A stretch of 64,000 bases of DNA from Streptomyces sp. MMBL 11-1 (GCF_028622875.1 NZ_CP117710.1:1-64000), one strand, 5' to 3'. Positions 38,558-47,127 are shown, counted from the stretch's first letter. Made by a program: numbers and translations. The notes: generated by a model from the sequence alone, not told the origin.

Positions 38558-39061
38558 TCAGTTCTCCGGCCGGTGGGCGTGGGCAGCGGAGTAGCGGGTG
38601 AGCCAGTCCTCGACAGTCGATCGCAGATGCGTGTACTCGGGCTGGTAGTAGTTCTTAAAGTCGCGGATCTTGGCGGCGAGCAGGTGGGAGACGTGGTGGT
38701 CACCCGCCGCGACGGGAACGTTGTTCCAGTCGATCGCGGCGACCTGGGCGAAGGCGGCGGTGCGGCCGTCGATCTGCTGTACGGCGGCATAGTCCTTGCC
38801 GTAGGCGACTTCCAGGCGGGCGACAAGGTCCCGCGGGTTGCCATCCCCGTGCGCGGCCCACCACTGGGAATTGTCGGCGGTATAGCGATACGCAGCCCAC
38901 TTCGTCTCGCTCTGATTGCAGTCGACCATGTAGCCGAGCCCGCTGGTGGTCTCCTCGGGCTTGAGCATCCCGACGTTGTACTTGTAGCGGCCGGGCAGCT
39001 CGGAGGCGCGCTTGCGCCAGTTCACGCCGTCGAGCGCCGGGGCCTGGGTCTTGCTGGTCAC
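38558..39061 (-). CDS. Hypothetical protein (167 aa)
   Basis: GTG at 39061 with GAGAGGATATCC before it. Text includes ALDGVNWRKRASELPGRYKY, GLGYMVDCNQSETKWAAYRY, LEVAYGKDYAAVQQIDGRTA and HVSHLLAAKIRDFKNYYQPE. Soluble, aromatic-rich, with lower GC than the neighbouring spacers. No family recognised. Confidence 0.65.
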   Translation of the reverse strand: MTSKTQAPALDGVNWRKRASELPGRYKYNVGMLKPEETTSGLGYMVDCNQSETKWAAYRYTADNSQWWAAHGDGNPRDLVARLEVAYGKDYAAVQQIDGRTAAFAQVAAIDWNNVPVAAGDHHVSHLLAAKIRDFKNYYQPEYTHLRSTVEDWLTRYSAAHAHRPEN

Positions 39062-39484
39062 GGATATCCTCTCGTCGCTTTGTGCTGGGGCGGCCGCCAC
39101 CACGCCCCCGAAAGGGTGAACGGAAGCAGCCGGATGTTCAGGTGGTGTGCTTCTGGGCGGGTACGCGGGCGGCGTGCGGGCCGATCGCCGAATTCGTCCG
39201 CGAGTTGACGACCATCTGGTTGGCGTCGGCGCCCGGAGCGAGGAGGAGATCGGCGAGGGACTCCGGGCCGGCCGCCCAGCGACTACCGCCCACGGGGTCG
39301 GTAGGAGAGACGGCGTGGCAGCTCGTTCGGTCAGCTCAGGTCGTGGGCGACAGGCCGAACCTGCCCGTACCACTGCCCGGCGTGTCCGCCGGGACGGGAA
39401 GCGAGTCGGTGCACGGTAAGGGGGCCGTGCGGTCGCGTATCCCGTCCCGGCGGGCCGGACCACCGCTCGTGGGGAAGCGGTGAG
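39062..39484. other. Gene-free spacer
   Basis: About 420 bp between the gene at 38558-39061 and the tRNA. No supportable gene on either strand; no repeat seen. Confidence 0.4.
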
Positions 39485-39556
39485 TGCTCCTGCGGGGAAT
39501 CGAACCCCGATTTCCGGATCCGTAGTCCGGTGTCTTCTCCGTTGGACGACAGGAGC
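39485..39556 (-). tRNA. tRNA-Arg (anticodon ACG)
   Basis: A full cloverleaf on the minus strand, 72 nt with discriminator A. Acceptor GCTCCTG/CAGGAGC pairs perfectly. The anticodon stem CCGGA/TCCGG encloses the loop CTACGGA (anticodon ACG, T33 present). The T stem CGGGG/CCCCG encloses TTCGATT. The D arm is short. No CCA is encoded. A tRNA gene on what looks like a plasmid or arm region is noteworthy; tRNA genes also serve as integration sites. Confidence 0.85.
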
Positions 39557-39579
39557 GAGCGTGGTGTGCCGCTGGTGCG

Positions 39580-39654
39580 TACCCTCGGCGGGATGTCAAC
39601 CCGCGGTCTCCCCCTTGAGAGAGGCCGAGACAAGCCGGACTACTCCACGAGGAC
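39580..39654 (-). tRNA. tRNA-like sequence, degenerate
   Basis: Acceptor GTCCTCG pairs over all seven positions (two G-T) with CGAGGGT. The T stem GCGGG/CCCGC is perfect, but its loop reads TTGACAT, lacking the invariant C after TT. A 3-bp D stem is possible (GAG/CTC). The anticodon stem cannot be closed without mismatches; CTCTCAA would give anticodon CTC (Glu). Probably a tRNA relic or a tRNA with sequencing errors. Confidence 0.45.
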
Positions 39655-39770
39655 GCGCTTTCCCTCCTTCAACCCGCACCGGGGATCAACCGGGCAGGCT
39701 CACCCTTTGTGTTGGCGTGCGCCCTCTCAACGGGGACATCGCCTCTGTAGGCGCGCACGCCAACGCATCG

Positions 39771-39840
39771 CGATCCAAGGGGATTGAAGCCCTGACCCGC
39801 CCCCGGCGTGGGGGACGTTCTCCGCACTGAGCTACGGACC
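39771..39840 (-). tRNA. Second tRNA-like relic
   Basis: Starts GGTCCGTAGCTCAGTGCGGA, with a tRNA D-arm look, and contains a CTTCAATCCCC T-arm. Acceptor halves GGTCCGT/TTGGATC pair at six of seven positions. The anticodon arm (CCCC..CACG..GGGG) has no T33 and the T stem is one base short, so it is not a working tRNA as written. Confidence 0.3.
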
Positions 39841-39915
39841 TGCAAGACGAAGCGAATCGGCGCTCTCCACCGACTGACGGAGGAAGGGGTCGATCGCCCG
39901 CTTCGGACATGCAAA

Positions 39916-39945
39916 AGAATATCCCGCAACCGCCCCTCATGTCAA
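39916..39945 (-). promoter_or_regulatory. Candidate promoter for the tRNA region
   Basis: On the minus strand TTGACA (39945-39940), 18 bp, TATTCT (39921-39916). The AT-rich stretch CAATTGAAAATTG sits just upstream. Transcription would run through both tRNA-like sequences into tRNA-Arg. Confidence 0.55.
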
Positions 39946-40269
39946 TTTTCAATTGTCATGAGGGGGGTGCTCGCGGTTCGCGGCACGGCGGTGAACACCT
40001 TGCATTGCGGACCGGGTACCGGGGATCGCGACAGACGCTTCCCGCAGCCGAGGGCGGCACCGCCGCGGTGAACGGCGCCCGTCCGTGGGCAGGACACGCA
40101 GGTACGCGCGGTGGGCGACGGTGAAAGGACGTCGTACCACTGCGGTCAGGGAGCAGCCAGGGCCGCGATCACTAGCACCCCGAGGTGGGCTGTCCGATCG
40201 GACGGTAGAGACGGGCGCAGTAGCGCCGAGGCAGGCGCGACGGCGAGGGAATCAGGCCGGGACGACGCG

Positions 40270-40846
40270 TCAGGCTGTGAGGTCGACGTCGATGAAGTCC
40301 AGCTTGCCCAGGTCGAACATCCAGTCGATGCTGTTGGTGTTGTCCGGCCGGAAGTAGGCCGCGCTGGAGAAGCCGGTGCAGTTCCGTCTCCGGCGCCCCA
40401 TCCCTGTGGGCGTCCAGCAGGGCACACGCCTCACCAGGACGGACGAGTTGGGTGATCAGCCGCACACGCGCTCCATCGCGGCCGCCGGGCACGTTGCGGT
40501 ACCCGAACCGCGCGCGGGTATGGACCATCATTCCCGTAGTCACGGCGCCGGCCCGGGCGTGATCAAGCATGGCCGGCCGTCCCAGGCGCAGCACCTCGGC
40601 CCGCAGCCGCGCGCCGACAGAACACTCCCGCGCGTGGGAGCAGGGACCGAGCCTGAGATGGTCCGTCACGCTCGACAACGGCATGTGAAGCCAGTCCGCC
40701 ACGTCGGGAAGCGCCATGTGCCGGTGCCGCATCAGGTAGCGGATCCGCGCCCGGTCGCCGCGCGGCCACGGCAGCTGATACACCGCTCGCGCGGCCTCAT
40801 CGAGAGCATGCGCTATCGGCTGGACGGAAGCCATCTTCTCTGTCAT
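40270..40846 (-). pseudogene. Tpg-like telomere terminal protein, one frameshift
   Basis: ATG at 40846 begins MTEKMASVQPIAHALDEAAR. An N-terminal HTH follows, with ARIRYLMRHRHMALPDVADW and LHMPLSSVTDHLR. Then come the Tpg hallmark TTGMMVHTRARFGYRNVPGG and ARVRLITQLVRPGEACALLD. The frame breaks around 40390. The correct end, AYFRPDNTNSIDWMFDLGKL followed by DFIDVDLTA and TGA (40270), is in the next frame. S. coelicolor Tpg has the same order: HTH, xxTRARFGY, a hydrophobic linker, and a D-x-D-L terminus. Terminal proteins are covalently bound to the 5' ends of linear Streptomyces replicons. Whether this copy is active depends on the frameshift being real. Confidence 0.6.
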
Positions 40847-40999
40847 AAGGCGAGCTGGAACGGCCTGCTTGTGGACAGCGGCCACGTGTCGAGCACCACA
40901 CCGGCGAACCCACAGCACGGCCATCGAGGCGGGGCGGCCGGCGTACGCCGGGTAGCGGTGGGTGGTGGGCGAGCACCGAACGGGGAAGCCAGGGGGCAC

Positions 41000-41510
41000 G
41001 GCCGAGCATCGGCAGGATCGCCGCGGGCTGGCCCGGGCGCCTGGGCGGCCAGTGTCCCCGCCCGTGCTCACCGCCTGGCCTGGTCCGGGTGGAGCTCGGC
41101 GGGATCCGCGGCGGCCAGTCCCAGCAGATCCTCCACGGTGAAGGTGACGGTGCGCGGCGCAGCGCCACGAGAGGATCCCCAGCACCCGGGCCGGGCAGCC
41201 CCGCCGGGCCAGGACCGGCGGCACGCCCGCCGCCGCGGCGCGGCAAGCAGAAGCCCCCGGTCCAGTGCGAGGAGCAGGTGCGGGTCGGCGGGCCCGTACA
41301 ACAGCCAGGCGGCGGCCGGTGAGAGCCCGTCAGGCCGGTGAGGCCGTGCGGCGGGCGGCGGCGAAGGCGTGGCGTGGCGTCGCGGTGCAGGGTCGGCAGG
41401 CGGGGCCCGATGACCGTGGACACCTCCCTCCTGCGGGGGCGGGCGGCCAGGACGACCGGGGCGCCGTAAGACGGACGACCCGGCGGCGGGGTGGACGGAC
41501 ACCGTCAACT
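41000..41510 (-). pseudogene. Relic of the large paralogous family (third locus)
   Basis: Joining frames gives RLPTLHRDATPR, PAAAWLLYGPADPHLLLALD, RGLLLAAPRR and TVTFTVEDLLGLAAADPAEL. The family members at 2287 and 6114 have LPALHDYAPDFTAVHRTALY, SPAAAWLHARRGPGLDPLLL and AALGRRQLLAALRG at the same place. About 150 residues survive, 30 kb from the main copies. No intact frame. It ends near 41510, and nothing supportable lies between it and 41795. Confidence 0.5.
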
Positions 41511-41794
41511 CCTGTGTCGGTCAGCTCTGAGATAGCCCAAGGCTGATGGACCGGACCGGCTTGCGAGGTGTTGCAAGGGACGAAACTCCCGTGGCAGCCT
41601 GTACCGGAGGGCTATCGGAAAGCCTTGTCGCAGATGCGTCCCCGCCGGTCCGGGCGACGTAGTCAAAGCGGCAAAACGGGGCCTGGCCACGCCAAGCAGC
41701 AACAGGACTTCGTGGGTAGATGATCGCTTCACCTCGCTCTCTCCCTTTTGTTCCTTCGCTGTGCAGGGCCGGATGCGCAGCAGAAGGACTTCAC

Positions 41795-43093
41795 GTGTCG
41801 AACGACGTGCTCAAGTCGCGTGCGCGGGTGCGCATGCAGTACACCAACGAGCCCTATGCCACGGCCAGGGCGGAACTTGCGGCGGTAGGTGTCGACGCGC
41901 CTCTGATTCCGCCCGCCGCCACGGAAGAGCAAATGCTGTTCGAGGCGCAGGTATTCGCGCGGTGGGTGCGCGCCTTCGGCAGCGTCGTGCCAGCCTCGCT
42001 GTCCGCCGCTGGAAGGTTCGGGTTGTTGCATGTCACCCCGCGGTCACACGAGCTGGACGTGCGGGTGGACCCAAAGGCACTGACCGATCTGTTGGCCGCG
42101 CTCGTGCGGCACGACAGTCAGATCATGGCGTCGTACGGGGTGCCGGGGCTGCGCTTCCGGCACGAGCGGCAGCGGCTGGTACTGCTGCAGCCGGGAAGCG
42201 AGGGCCGGATCATCCTCTCAGGCGTTCCACGGCCGGTCTGGAAGGTAGCCCTCGGCAGCCTTGCCGAGGGACTGCCGTCGCGGTCGCAACTGTTGTTCTC
42301 CGGCCCGGACGAATGGGTGGCCGATGAAGTCGACTTCCAGGAGGCGGACGAGGAGCAGTTGGAAGGATCGGAGGCGTATCTGTCAGCGCTCTTCCGGCGT
42401 CCGGGGCTGCTGGGGGCCGATCAGGAGCTCCGCCTGCGCCTTGGCCATGGCCGTCAGGAGCCGGTGGTCGACGCGGCCGGAAGGCCGTGGCGTCCCTGGG
42501 GCGACGACAGCCTTCCCGTTGAACTCGCGGCCGACCAGAACGATGGCACACCGACCCCGACAGTGGAATGCACCGAGGAGGCCGCCCCGGCCCTTGGCAG
42601 GACGCTCTTGCAGGAGGTCGCGTGTGCGGCGCTGGAACGCGATGAGAACGTCGGAGGGTTCGGCTCACCGGCCGGGGGTGAATTGTTCGCGCTCGTCGAC
42701 CCGGCACGCCTGACCCTCGATGCAACTGCAAGGCTGCGTGAGGAGATCCTGTCGGTGATCACCGAGCGGGACGGGCTGCTGTGTGAGGTGCCCCGCTACG
42801 GCGAGGACGGCGAGTACCTGCGCATCGCCTCCACACCCGGCCTTCGGCCGCACGACTCCTTCACCCCGCATGAACGCGATACTGCGGCCGCGTGGCTGGT
42901 TCCGCTGGATTTCAACCACGGCACCCCTGAATCGCTGTTCGAGGTCCCGCCGGCGCGACGGATGCCGGGCGCCGAGGACGAGGTCCTTGGGTTCGACTCC
43001 CCCGACGAGCTGTGGGCTCGCACCGCCGGCGCCCCGACTGGGCCAGGCGGCTCTGGCGCTGCTGTGCGGCGACGGCAAGCTCGTCCCCGGTGA
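41795..43093 (+). CDS. Hypothetical protein (432 aa, 3' end uncertain)
   Basis: GTG at 41795 behind AGAAGGACTTCAC. N-terminus VSNDVLKSRARVRMQYTNEP, then YATARAELAAVGVDAPLIPP, a KRAR-type motif seen at the start of several actinobacterial plasmid proteins. Later ASLSAAGRFGLLHVTPRSHE, GVPRPVWKVALGSLAEGLPS and HDSFTPHERDTAAAWLVPLD. Soluble. After DELWART the text becomes less protein-like, and the alternative frame LGQAALALLCGDGKLVPGD looks better, so an indel near 43020 is possible. No family recognised. Confidence 0.6.
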   Translation: MSNDVLKSRARVRMQYTNEPYATARAELAAVGVDAPLIPPAATEEQMLFEAQVFARWVRAFGSVVPASLSAAGRFGLLHVTPRSHELDVRVDPKALTDLLAALVRHDSQIMASYGVPGLRFRHERQRLVLLQPGSEGRIILSGVPRPVWKVALGSLAEGLPSRSQLLFSGPDEWVADEVDFQEADEEQLEGSEAYLSALFRRPGLLGADQELRLRLGHGRQEPVVDAAGRPWRPWGDDSLPVELAADQNDGTPTPTVECTEEAAPALGRTLLQEVACAALERDENVGGFGSPAGGELFALVDPARLTLDATARLREEILSVITERDGLLCEVPRYGEDGEYLRIASTPGLRPHDSFTPHERDTAAAWLVPLDFNHGTPESLFEVPPARRMPGAEDEVLGFDSPDELWARTAGAPTGPGGSGAAVRRRQARPR

Positions 43094-43424
43094 CCCCGGG
43101 CTCGCGCATCCGGGTCGGTCTCTTGGACGCGCCCGAGTGTCCCCAGTCGTTCCCGACCGCTCGGTACCGCAGACGGAGCACGGCTGCTCGGGCCCCCGTC
43201 GGTGTGTCTCTCCCCCAGGCCGTGACGACGTTTCTCACGGTGACCGAGTCCTGGTCGCCCATCTCCGCTCCCCGCTATCTGCCCGCCAGAAACAGGACCG
43301 GCATTCTCTTGCTGCTCACGCGAGCGGGCTGCGTCCGGCGTCCTGGCGAGTTCCCGCAGCATCATGACGTCTGCGCACCTGAGACGGCCTGGCGCCTGCA
43401 GTCCTGCCGAGTGGGTGATGTATG
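43094..43424. other. Spacer between convergent genes
   Basis: About 330 bp. No gene supportable except a possible frameshifted extension of the preceding protein. No clear terminator hairpin seen. Confidence 0.35.
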
Positions 43425-43598
43425 TTACCCGCGGGGAACAATCCTGAGATCCCCGTCCCGTGAGAGCTCAATCCGAGCTGCCACCCCCGCGATGAGTATA
43501 TCCGGGGATGTGCCCAGTTCTCGCGCGATCCTTCCGATTCGGTCCCAGGTGTCTGCGTCGAACGTGAGAGTGCGCCTCACAGGCGGCCCGCTGCTCAT
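43425..43598 (-). CDS. Ribbon-helix-helix-like protein (57 aa), third gene behind tap-tpg
   Basis: ATG at 43598 with GAAAGGCTGATAG, 30 bp after the tpg stop. The sequence RRTLTFDADTWDRIGRIARE followed by LGTSPDILIAGVAARIELSR has the strand-helix-helix pattern of CopG/Arc DNA-binding proteins: alternating residues in a beta strand, a turn at LGTSP, then a second helix. It ends DGDLRIVPRG at TAA. It may regulate the tap-tpg operon or serve in partition. The fold is read by eye and not confirmed. Confidence 0.65.
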   Translation of the reverse strand: MSSGPPVRRTLTFDADTWDRIGRIARELGTSPDILIAGVAARIELSRDGDLRIVPRG

Positions 43599-43628
43599 CT
43601 ATCAGCCTTTCAGGTCGACTTGGGGACA

Positions 43629-44180
43629 TCAGGTGAGGCGGAAATCTCCGGGTTCCCACGCGAAATCGTCCCAGTGGAACCCAGCGTAGCTTCCGCCGCC
43701 GTTGAAGTATCGCGCCATTGCTTCGCCGATGATCTGTTCAGCTTCGGCATCCGAATCTGCCAGTGTGAGGGCTGCCAGCTCGTCGGCGGAGAGGCGCAGG
43801 GGGACGTAGCCGGAGCGGACAGCGCCGGAGCCGCGGATCTCGAACGTCGTGGCGCGGTCGACTTCGGCGTTGGCGCCGACGGCGGCCTTCTCGATCTGGC
43901 GTGCTCGGATCTGCCGCCCCCGTTCTGTGGTCTGCACTTCGGTGGCCTCGGCGCGAAGTCGCTCGGCGTGTTCGCCTTGGGGCGTGCGGGTGCCTTTCAA
44001 CCAGCGGCCCACGGTCGCGGGGTGGACGCCGTACGCGGCGGCGATCGCCTGGCGGTTGCCGCCGTACTTCCGCTCCAGGACGTGGGCGGTTTGCGTCGTG
44101 GTGCGGACCGGGGTTCTGCCTCGGAAGAGGTTCTCCCTGACACGGGCCACCACGCCGATCTTCGGGTCGTTGGCGGACAT
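43629..44180 (-). CDS. tpg: Tpg-like telomere terminal protein (183 aa)
   Basis: The length matches Streptomyces Tpg (about 184). The N-terminal HTH is read in TTTQTAHVLERKYGGNRQAI, AAAYGVHPATVGRWLKGTRT. A basic stretch follows (ERGRQIRARQIEKAAVG), then a beta segment FEIRGSGAVRSGYVPLRLSA, LTLADSDAEAEQIIGEAMAR and YFNGGGSYAGFHWDDFAWEP, matching the Tpg terminus (YF...GG...). It is distant from the S. coelicolor protein, and the TRARFG motif is altered. ATG at 44180 lies two bases after the TAG of tap, the arrangement known for tap-tpg. The protein would prime DNA synthesis at the 3' overhang of a linear replicon and stay attached to the 5' end. Confidence 0.75.
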   Translation of the reverse strand: MSANDPKIGVVARVRENLFRGRTPVRTTTQTAHVLERKYGGNRQAIAAAYGVHPATVGRWLKGTRTPQGEHAERLRAEATEVQTTERGRQIRARQIEKAAVGANAEVDRATTFEIRGSGAVRSGYVPLRLSADELAALTLADSDAEAEQIIGEAMARYFNGGGSYAGFHWDDFAWEPGDFRLT

Positions 44181-44182
44181 GT

Positions 44183-46279
44183 CTAGGCAGCCTCCTCGGG
44201 GGGTGTTTGGCCGTCATCGCCCACCGGCTGTCCGTCGGTCCCGTAGTGGTGGGTGAGACGGGAGGGGTGGTCCCCGGCGTCCATCGCCTCGACGACCGCG
44301 TCCATGGGAATGCTCGCCTCGTGCTTGGAGGAGCCGGGCGCGATGCCGAGCCGGAGCGTTCCAGGTTCGGGCTTACCGGCGTCGGTGAAGATAAGCAGTT
44401 CCAGGGGGGTGGGTTCCATGGCGGCGTAGAAGGAGGCGTCGACGTTCACGGCGAAGGGGACGCGGCCGGTCAGCTTGAAGGTCTTGCGCATACGGCGGTG
44501 GGCTGCGATGCGGGCGGCGGCGATGATGGTGAAGCGGATCTCGGGCCGGTAGTGCCACTTGGCGACGATCTTCTTGAGCCACACTTCGTCGTCTTCAATG
44601 GACTTACGGGCCCTGTCCGTCCACTTGCCGATGCCGCCCTTGTAGAGCTCCTTGATGAGCGTGGCGAGTACCAGTGCGTCAACGGCGTCGGGGTCGTCGC
44701 CGGTCTGCTTGTGGGCCGCATAGGCGTCGAGGAACTCCTGCGGGTCTTGGCCATCGAAGAGGCCGAGTTCGGCATAGGCCTGCTTGTAACTGGCGCGTAC
44801 TCGGCCGGTCCACTCCTTGAGGAGAGGGACTGTGTGCGTGGACAGGTAACCCTCGGTGATCTCGGCGGGGTTGTATCCGTACTCGGTGACCATGTAGGCG
44901 ACGGTGGGTGTCGCGTACCAGCCGGGCCCCTGTGGTGGTTGCCCGTCGAAGCTCGCCGGGTGCGGCAGGTCCTCGTCAACAGCGATCTGGGAGAAGTCGC
45001 ACCACCACAGAGCGGAGACCTTGGGGTCCCAGACTGCGTTGGTGTGGTGCTTCAGCGGGCCCGCCGGAAGGCGCAGCGATTCAGTGACGGCCAGGTAGGA
45101 GGCGCAGGTGTCGACGACGACGGCGTACGGCATCGCTTTCTCGTTCTCGGTCAGGGGGCGAGCCCAGAACTTGAAGTCCTCTTCCTGGCACACGGCCTCG
45201 TTCTTCTGCTGGAGGTCACGGGTGAGGGGGTGGCGTGCCCCGGCGGCAGGCGGAACGCAGATGTCGCCGGACGGCAGTGCGCCGTCGCGCAGTTGTGAGC
45301 TCCATTCCCCGGATTCCTCGTCCTGGACCCAGTGCTCGCGTGGACGCACCGCGTCCAGGAGGAGCATGCCGGTGGTTGCCGGTGTCGAGCCGGGGGCGAC
45401 GCCGATCTGGGCGACGTAGGCGCGGGTTCGGCGGGCGAGCGCCGCTGCGTCCGGTTGTCCGGCGACGGAGGCGAGTCGGGCGGCCTGGTCGTTGGTGGCC
45501 TTCTGCTTCTCGGAACCTTGCCCGAGCCAGGGCGTGAAAACGATGCGGACCGAGGTCTTCGGCCCGCCGGGGGCACCCTTGCGGCGGAAGGCGTGCATGG
45601 TCGGGCCGACCTCTTCCGAGAGTTCCATCCCGACACCAGCTGCCGCGGTGGTGAGCTTCTTGTAGAGCTGCGCGCGGGACTTGTCCGTTGTGGGGAGATT
45701 CGCCGGGAGGCCGAGTGCTTTGAGTGCCGAGGCGGAGAGGCAGATGATGCCGTCGCCGTTGCGGCCGGCGTCGTGGACGCGGTCGACGCGTACGGGCAGT
45801 CCGGTGCCCAGCCACGCGAACCAGTCCGTCAGCTTCGTTCCGGCGGGGGCCGGGAACTGGGGGATGTCCAGTTGCCAGCCTTCGGGGCCGATGTCGAGGG
45901 CAACAGCCGGCCAGCGGCGTGGTGGGGCAGCCGCGGCCCGTGTGCTGGGCCGGGCAGTTGGGGTGGTGCGGCGCGCTCGTGTGGGGGTGCCTCGGTACGG
46001 TGCTGGGCGGCGCGGGGCTGCTGGGTGACGGGGAGGGGCAGCCTCAGGTTCGGTCACGGGGGGCCTCGGGTCCGCGGCTGGGGCTGATGTCGCCGCCGCT
46101 TCGCGTTCCCGCAGTTCCTGGATGCGTCGGATCTCTGCGTCGCGTGTCTGCTGGGTGCAGTTCTCGGGGCAGCGTTTCCATACAGGCTTCCAGCCCGTCT
46201 CCTCTTCGCGCACCATGATGTACCCGGGCCGGTCGTAGCCCATGCATCGGCGGCAACCTGTGAGTCGCAGCGCTGTCAC
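44183..46279 (-). CDS. tap: Tap-like telomere-associated protein (698 aa)
   Basis: Close in size and text to Streptomyces Tap (about 740 aa), which binds telomere 3' overhangs and recruits Tpg. Shared blocks are PQGPGWYATPTVAYMVTEYG, LIKELYKGGIGKWTDRARKS, YRPEIRFTIIAAARIAAHRR, LTGRVPFAVNVDASFYAA and LRLGIAPGSSKHEASIPM. The usual N-terminal HTH is replaced by a Cys-rich segment CRRCMGYDRPGYIMV with CPENC, followed by a Pro/Ala/Arg linker. GTG at 46279 after GGCGAGAGG. It is followed at 2 bp by tpg. A protein-primed-polymerase-like domain has been suggested for the family. The Tap assignment is the strongest functional call in this window. Confidence 0.85.
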   Translation of the reverse strand: MTALRLTGCRRCMGYDRPGYIMVREEETGWKPVWKRCPENCTQQTRDAEIRRIQELREREAAATSAPAADPRPPVTEPEAAPPRHPAAPRRPAPYRGTPTRARRTTPTARPSTRAAAAPPRRWPAVALDIGPEGWQLDIPQFPAPAGTKLTDWFAWLGTGLPVRVDRVHDAGRNGDGIICLSASALKALGLPANLPTTDKSRAQLYKKLTTAAAGVGMELSEEVGPTMHAFRRKGAPGGPKTSVRIVFTPWLGQGSEKQKATNDQAARLASVAGQPDAAALARRTRAYVAQIGVAPGSTPATTGMLLLDAVRPREHWVQDEESGEWSSQLRDGALPSGDICVPPAAGARHPLTRDLQQKNEAVCQEEDFKFWARPLTENEKAMPYAVVVDTCASYLAVTESLRLPAGPLKHHTNAVWDPKVSALWWCDFSQIAVDEDLPHPASFDGQPPQGPGWYATPTVAYMVTEYGYNPAEITEGYLSTHTVPLLKEWTGRVRASYKQAYAELGLFDGQDPQEFLDAYAAHKQTGDDPDAVDALVLATLIKELYKGGIGKWTDRARKSIEDDEVWLKKIVAKWHYRPEIRFTIIAAARIAAHRRMRKTFKLTGRVPFAVNVDASFYAAMEPTPLELLIFTDAGKPEPGTLRLGIAPGSSKHEASIPMDAVVEAMDAGDHPSRLTHHYGTDGQPVGDDGQTPPEEAA

Positions 46280-46322
46280 CCTCTCGCCTTTCGCTCGTGC
46301 TCATAACTCACCGTGCGTACGG

Positions 46323-47057
46323 TCAGTTGCGGGGTGCTCCGAAGATTTGTTGGACCGGGTCGAGTTGGTGCCGGGCGGTATGCGCGGCGGCGGCGCGTCG
46401 GACCAGGTCGTCGTGGGTGATGATGCGCAGCTCGGCCTCGGCCGCCCGGGCGAGGGCCGTCGCGATCGAGGCGTTCTTGTTCACGTCGGCGCCCGGGATG
46501 GCGTCCGCCATGCGTCGCAGGAGTGCCTGTACCGGGGGTGAGCTGCTCTGATCGTGAGCGGCGAGACGAGTGACCATATTGAGGAAGTCGACTCGGGCAG
46601 ACGTGGGGGCACGGAGGCGGCGCTCCAGGGGCCACTCGCTCAAGGCGTACAGGCCGCGCATGGGCGTGAAGTCGTCTGCCTTCAAAGCTGGGCAGATGTA
46701 GTTGGCTGCGCGTGCGGATGTGCTGTAGCGGCGCTGCTCGTCCCTCCGGACGCTGGCCAGCGGCGCCCATGGCAAGTCCTCCCCGGTGAAGGCCCGGGTG
46801 ACCTGCCGGATCTCCTTCGGAGATGCGGGAACGCCGATGACCGCCAGCGTGAGGCGCATGCGCTCCTTGCTCTGGAGCCGCGGTTGGGCAGCGTGCTGGG
46901 GCACTTGGCCGATCCGCGTGTACCAGGCGTTCTCCGCGAGGCGGAGCTGCTCGCAGGCGGTACGCACGGTCGCGTGGTCACCATCTTCGTGTGCCGCTCG
47001 TGCATCGTTGCGGAGCTGTTCCATCTCCAGCTCAAGCACGGTGAGGGCCTGGTTCAT
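46323..47057 (-). CDS. Hypothetical protein upstream of tap (244 aa)
   Basis: ATG at 47057 with GAGGGGTGGC. It starts MNQALTVLELEMEQLRNDAR, a coiled-coil-like helix, then TACEQLRLAENAWYTRIGQV, MRLTLAVIGVPASPKEIRQV, RRYSTSARAANYICPALKAD and DFLNMVTRLAAHDQSSSPPV. Basic and soluble; a DNA-binding role is possible but no motif is diagnostic. Its stop at 46323 is 44 bp before the tap start, so it is probably co-transcribed with tap, tpg and the RHH gene. A palindrome just upstream may be its operator. Confidence 0.6.
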   Translation of the reverse strand: MNQALTVLELEMEQLRNDARAAHEDGDHATVRTACEQLRLAENAWYTRIGQVPQHAAQPRLQSKERMRLTLAVIGVPASPKEIRQVTRAFTGEDLPWAPLASVRRDEQRRYSTSARAANYICPALKADDFTPMRGLYALSEWPLERRLRAPTSARVDFLNMVTRLAAHDQSSSPPVQALLRRMADAIPGADVNKNASIATALARAAEAELRIITHDDLVRRAAAAHTARHQLDPVQQIFGAPRN

Positions 47058-47074
47058 GCCACCCCTCCTCGACT

Positions 47075-47091
47075 AGTTTGGCGACCAAACT
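47075..47091. promoter_or_regulatory. AGTTTGG-CGA-CCAAACT palindrome, operator candidate
   Basis: A perfect 7-bp inverted repeat with a 3-bp centre, 18 bp before the ATG of the 47057 gene. The surrounding sequence is AT-rich, so it probably overlaps the promoter of the tap operon. Confidence 0.6.
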
Positions 47092-47127
47092 CTAACAGGG
47101 TTTCACCAAGCTTTTTCTTGTCAGGGA

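Noticed and set aside
44207..45298. Plus-strand open frame of 363 codons opposite tap
   Set aside because: Shadow of tap, which matches its family over the full length.
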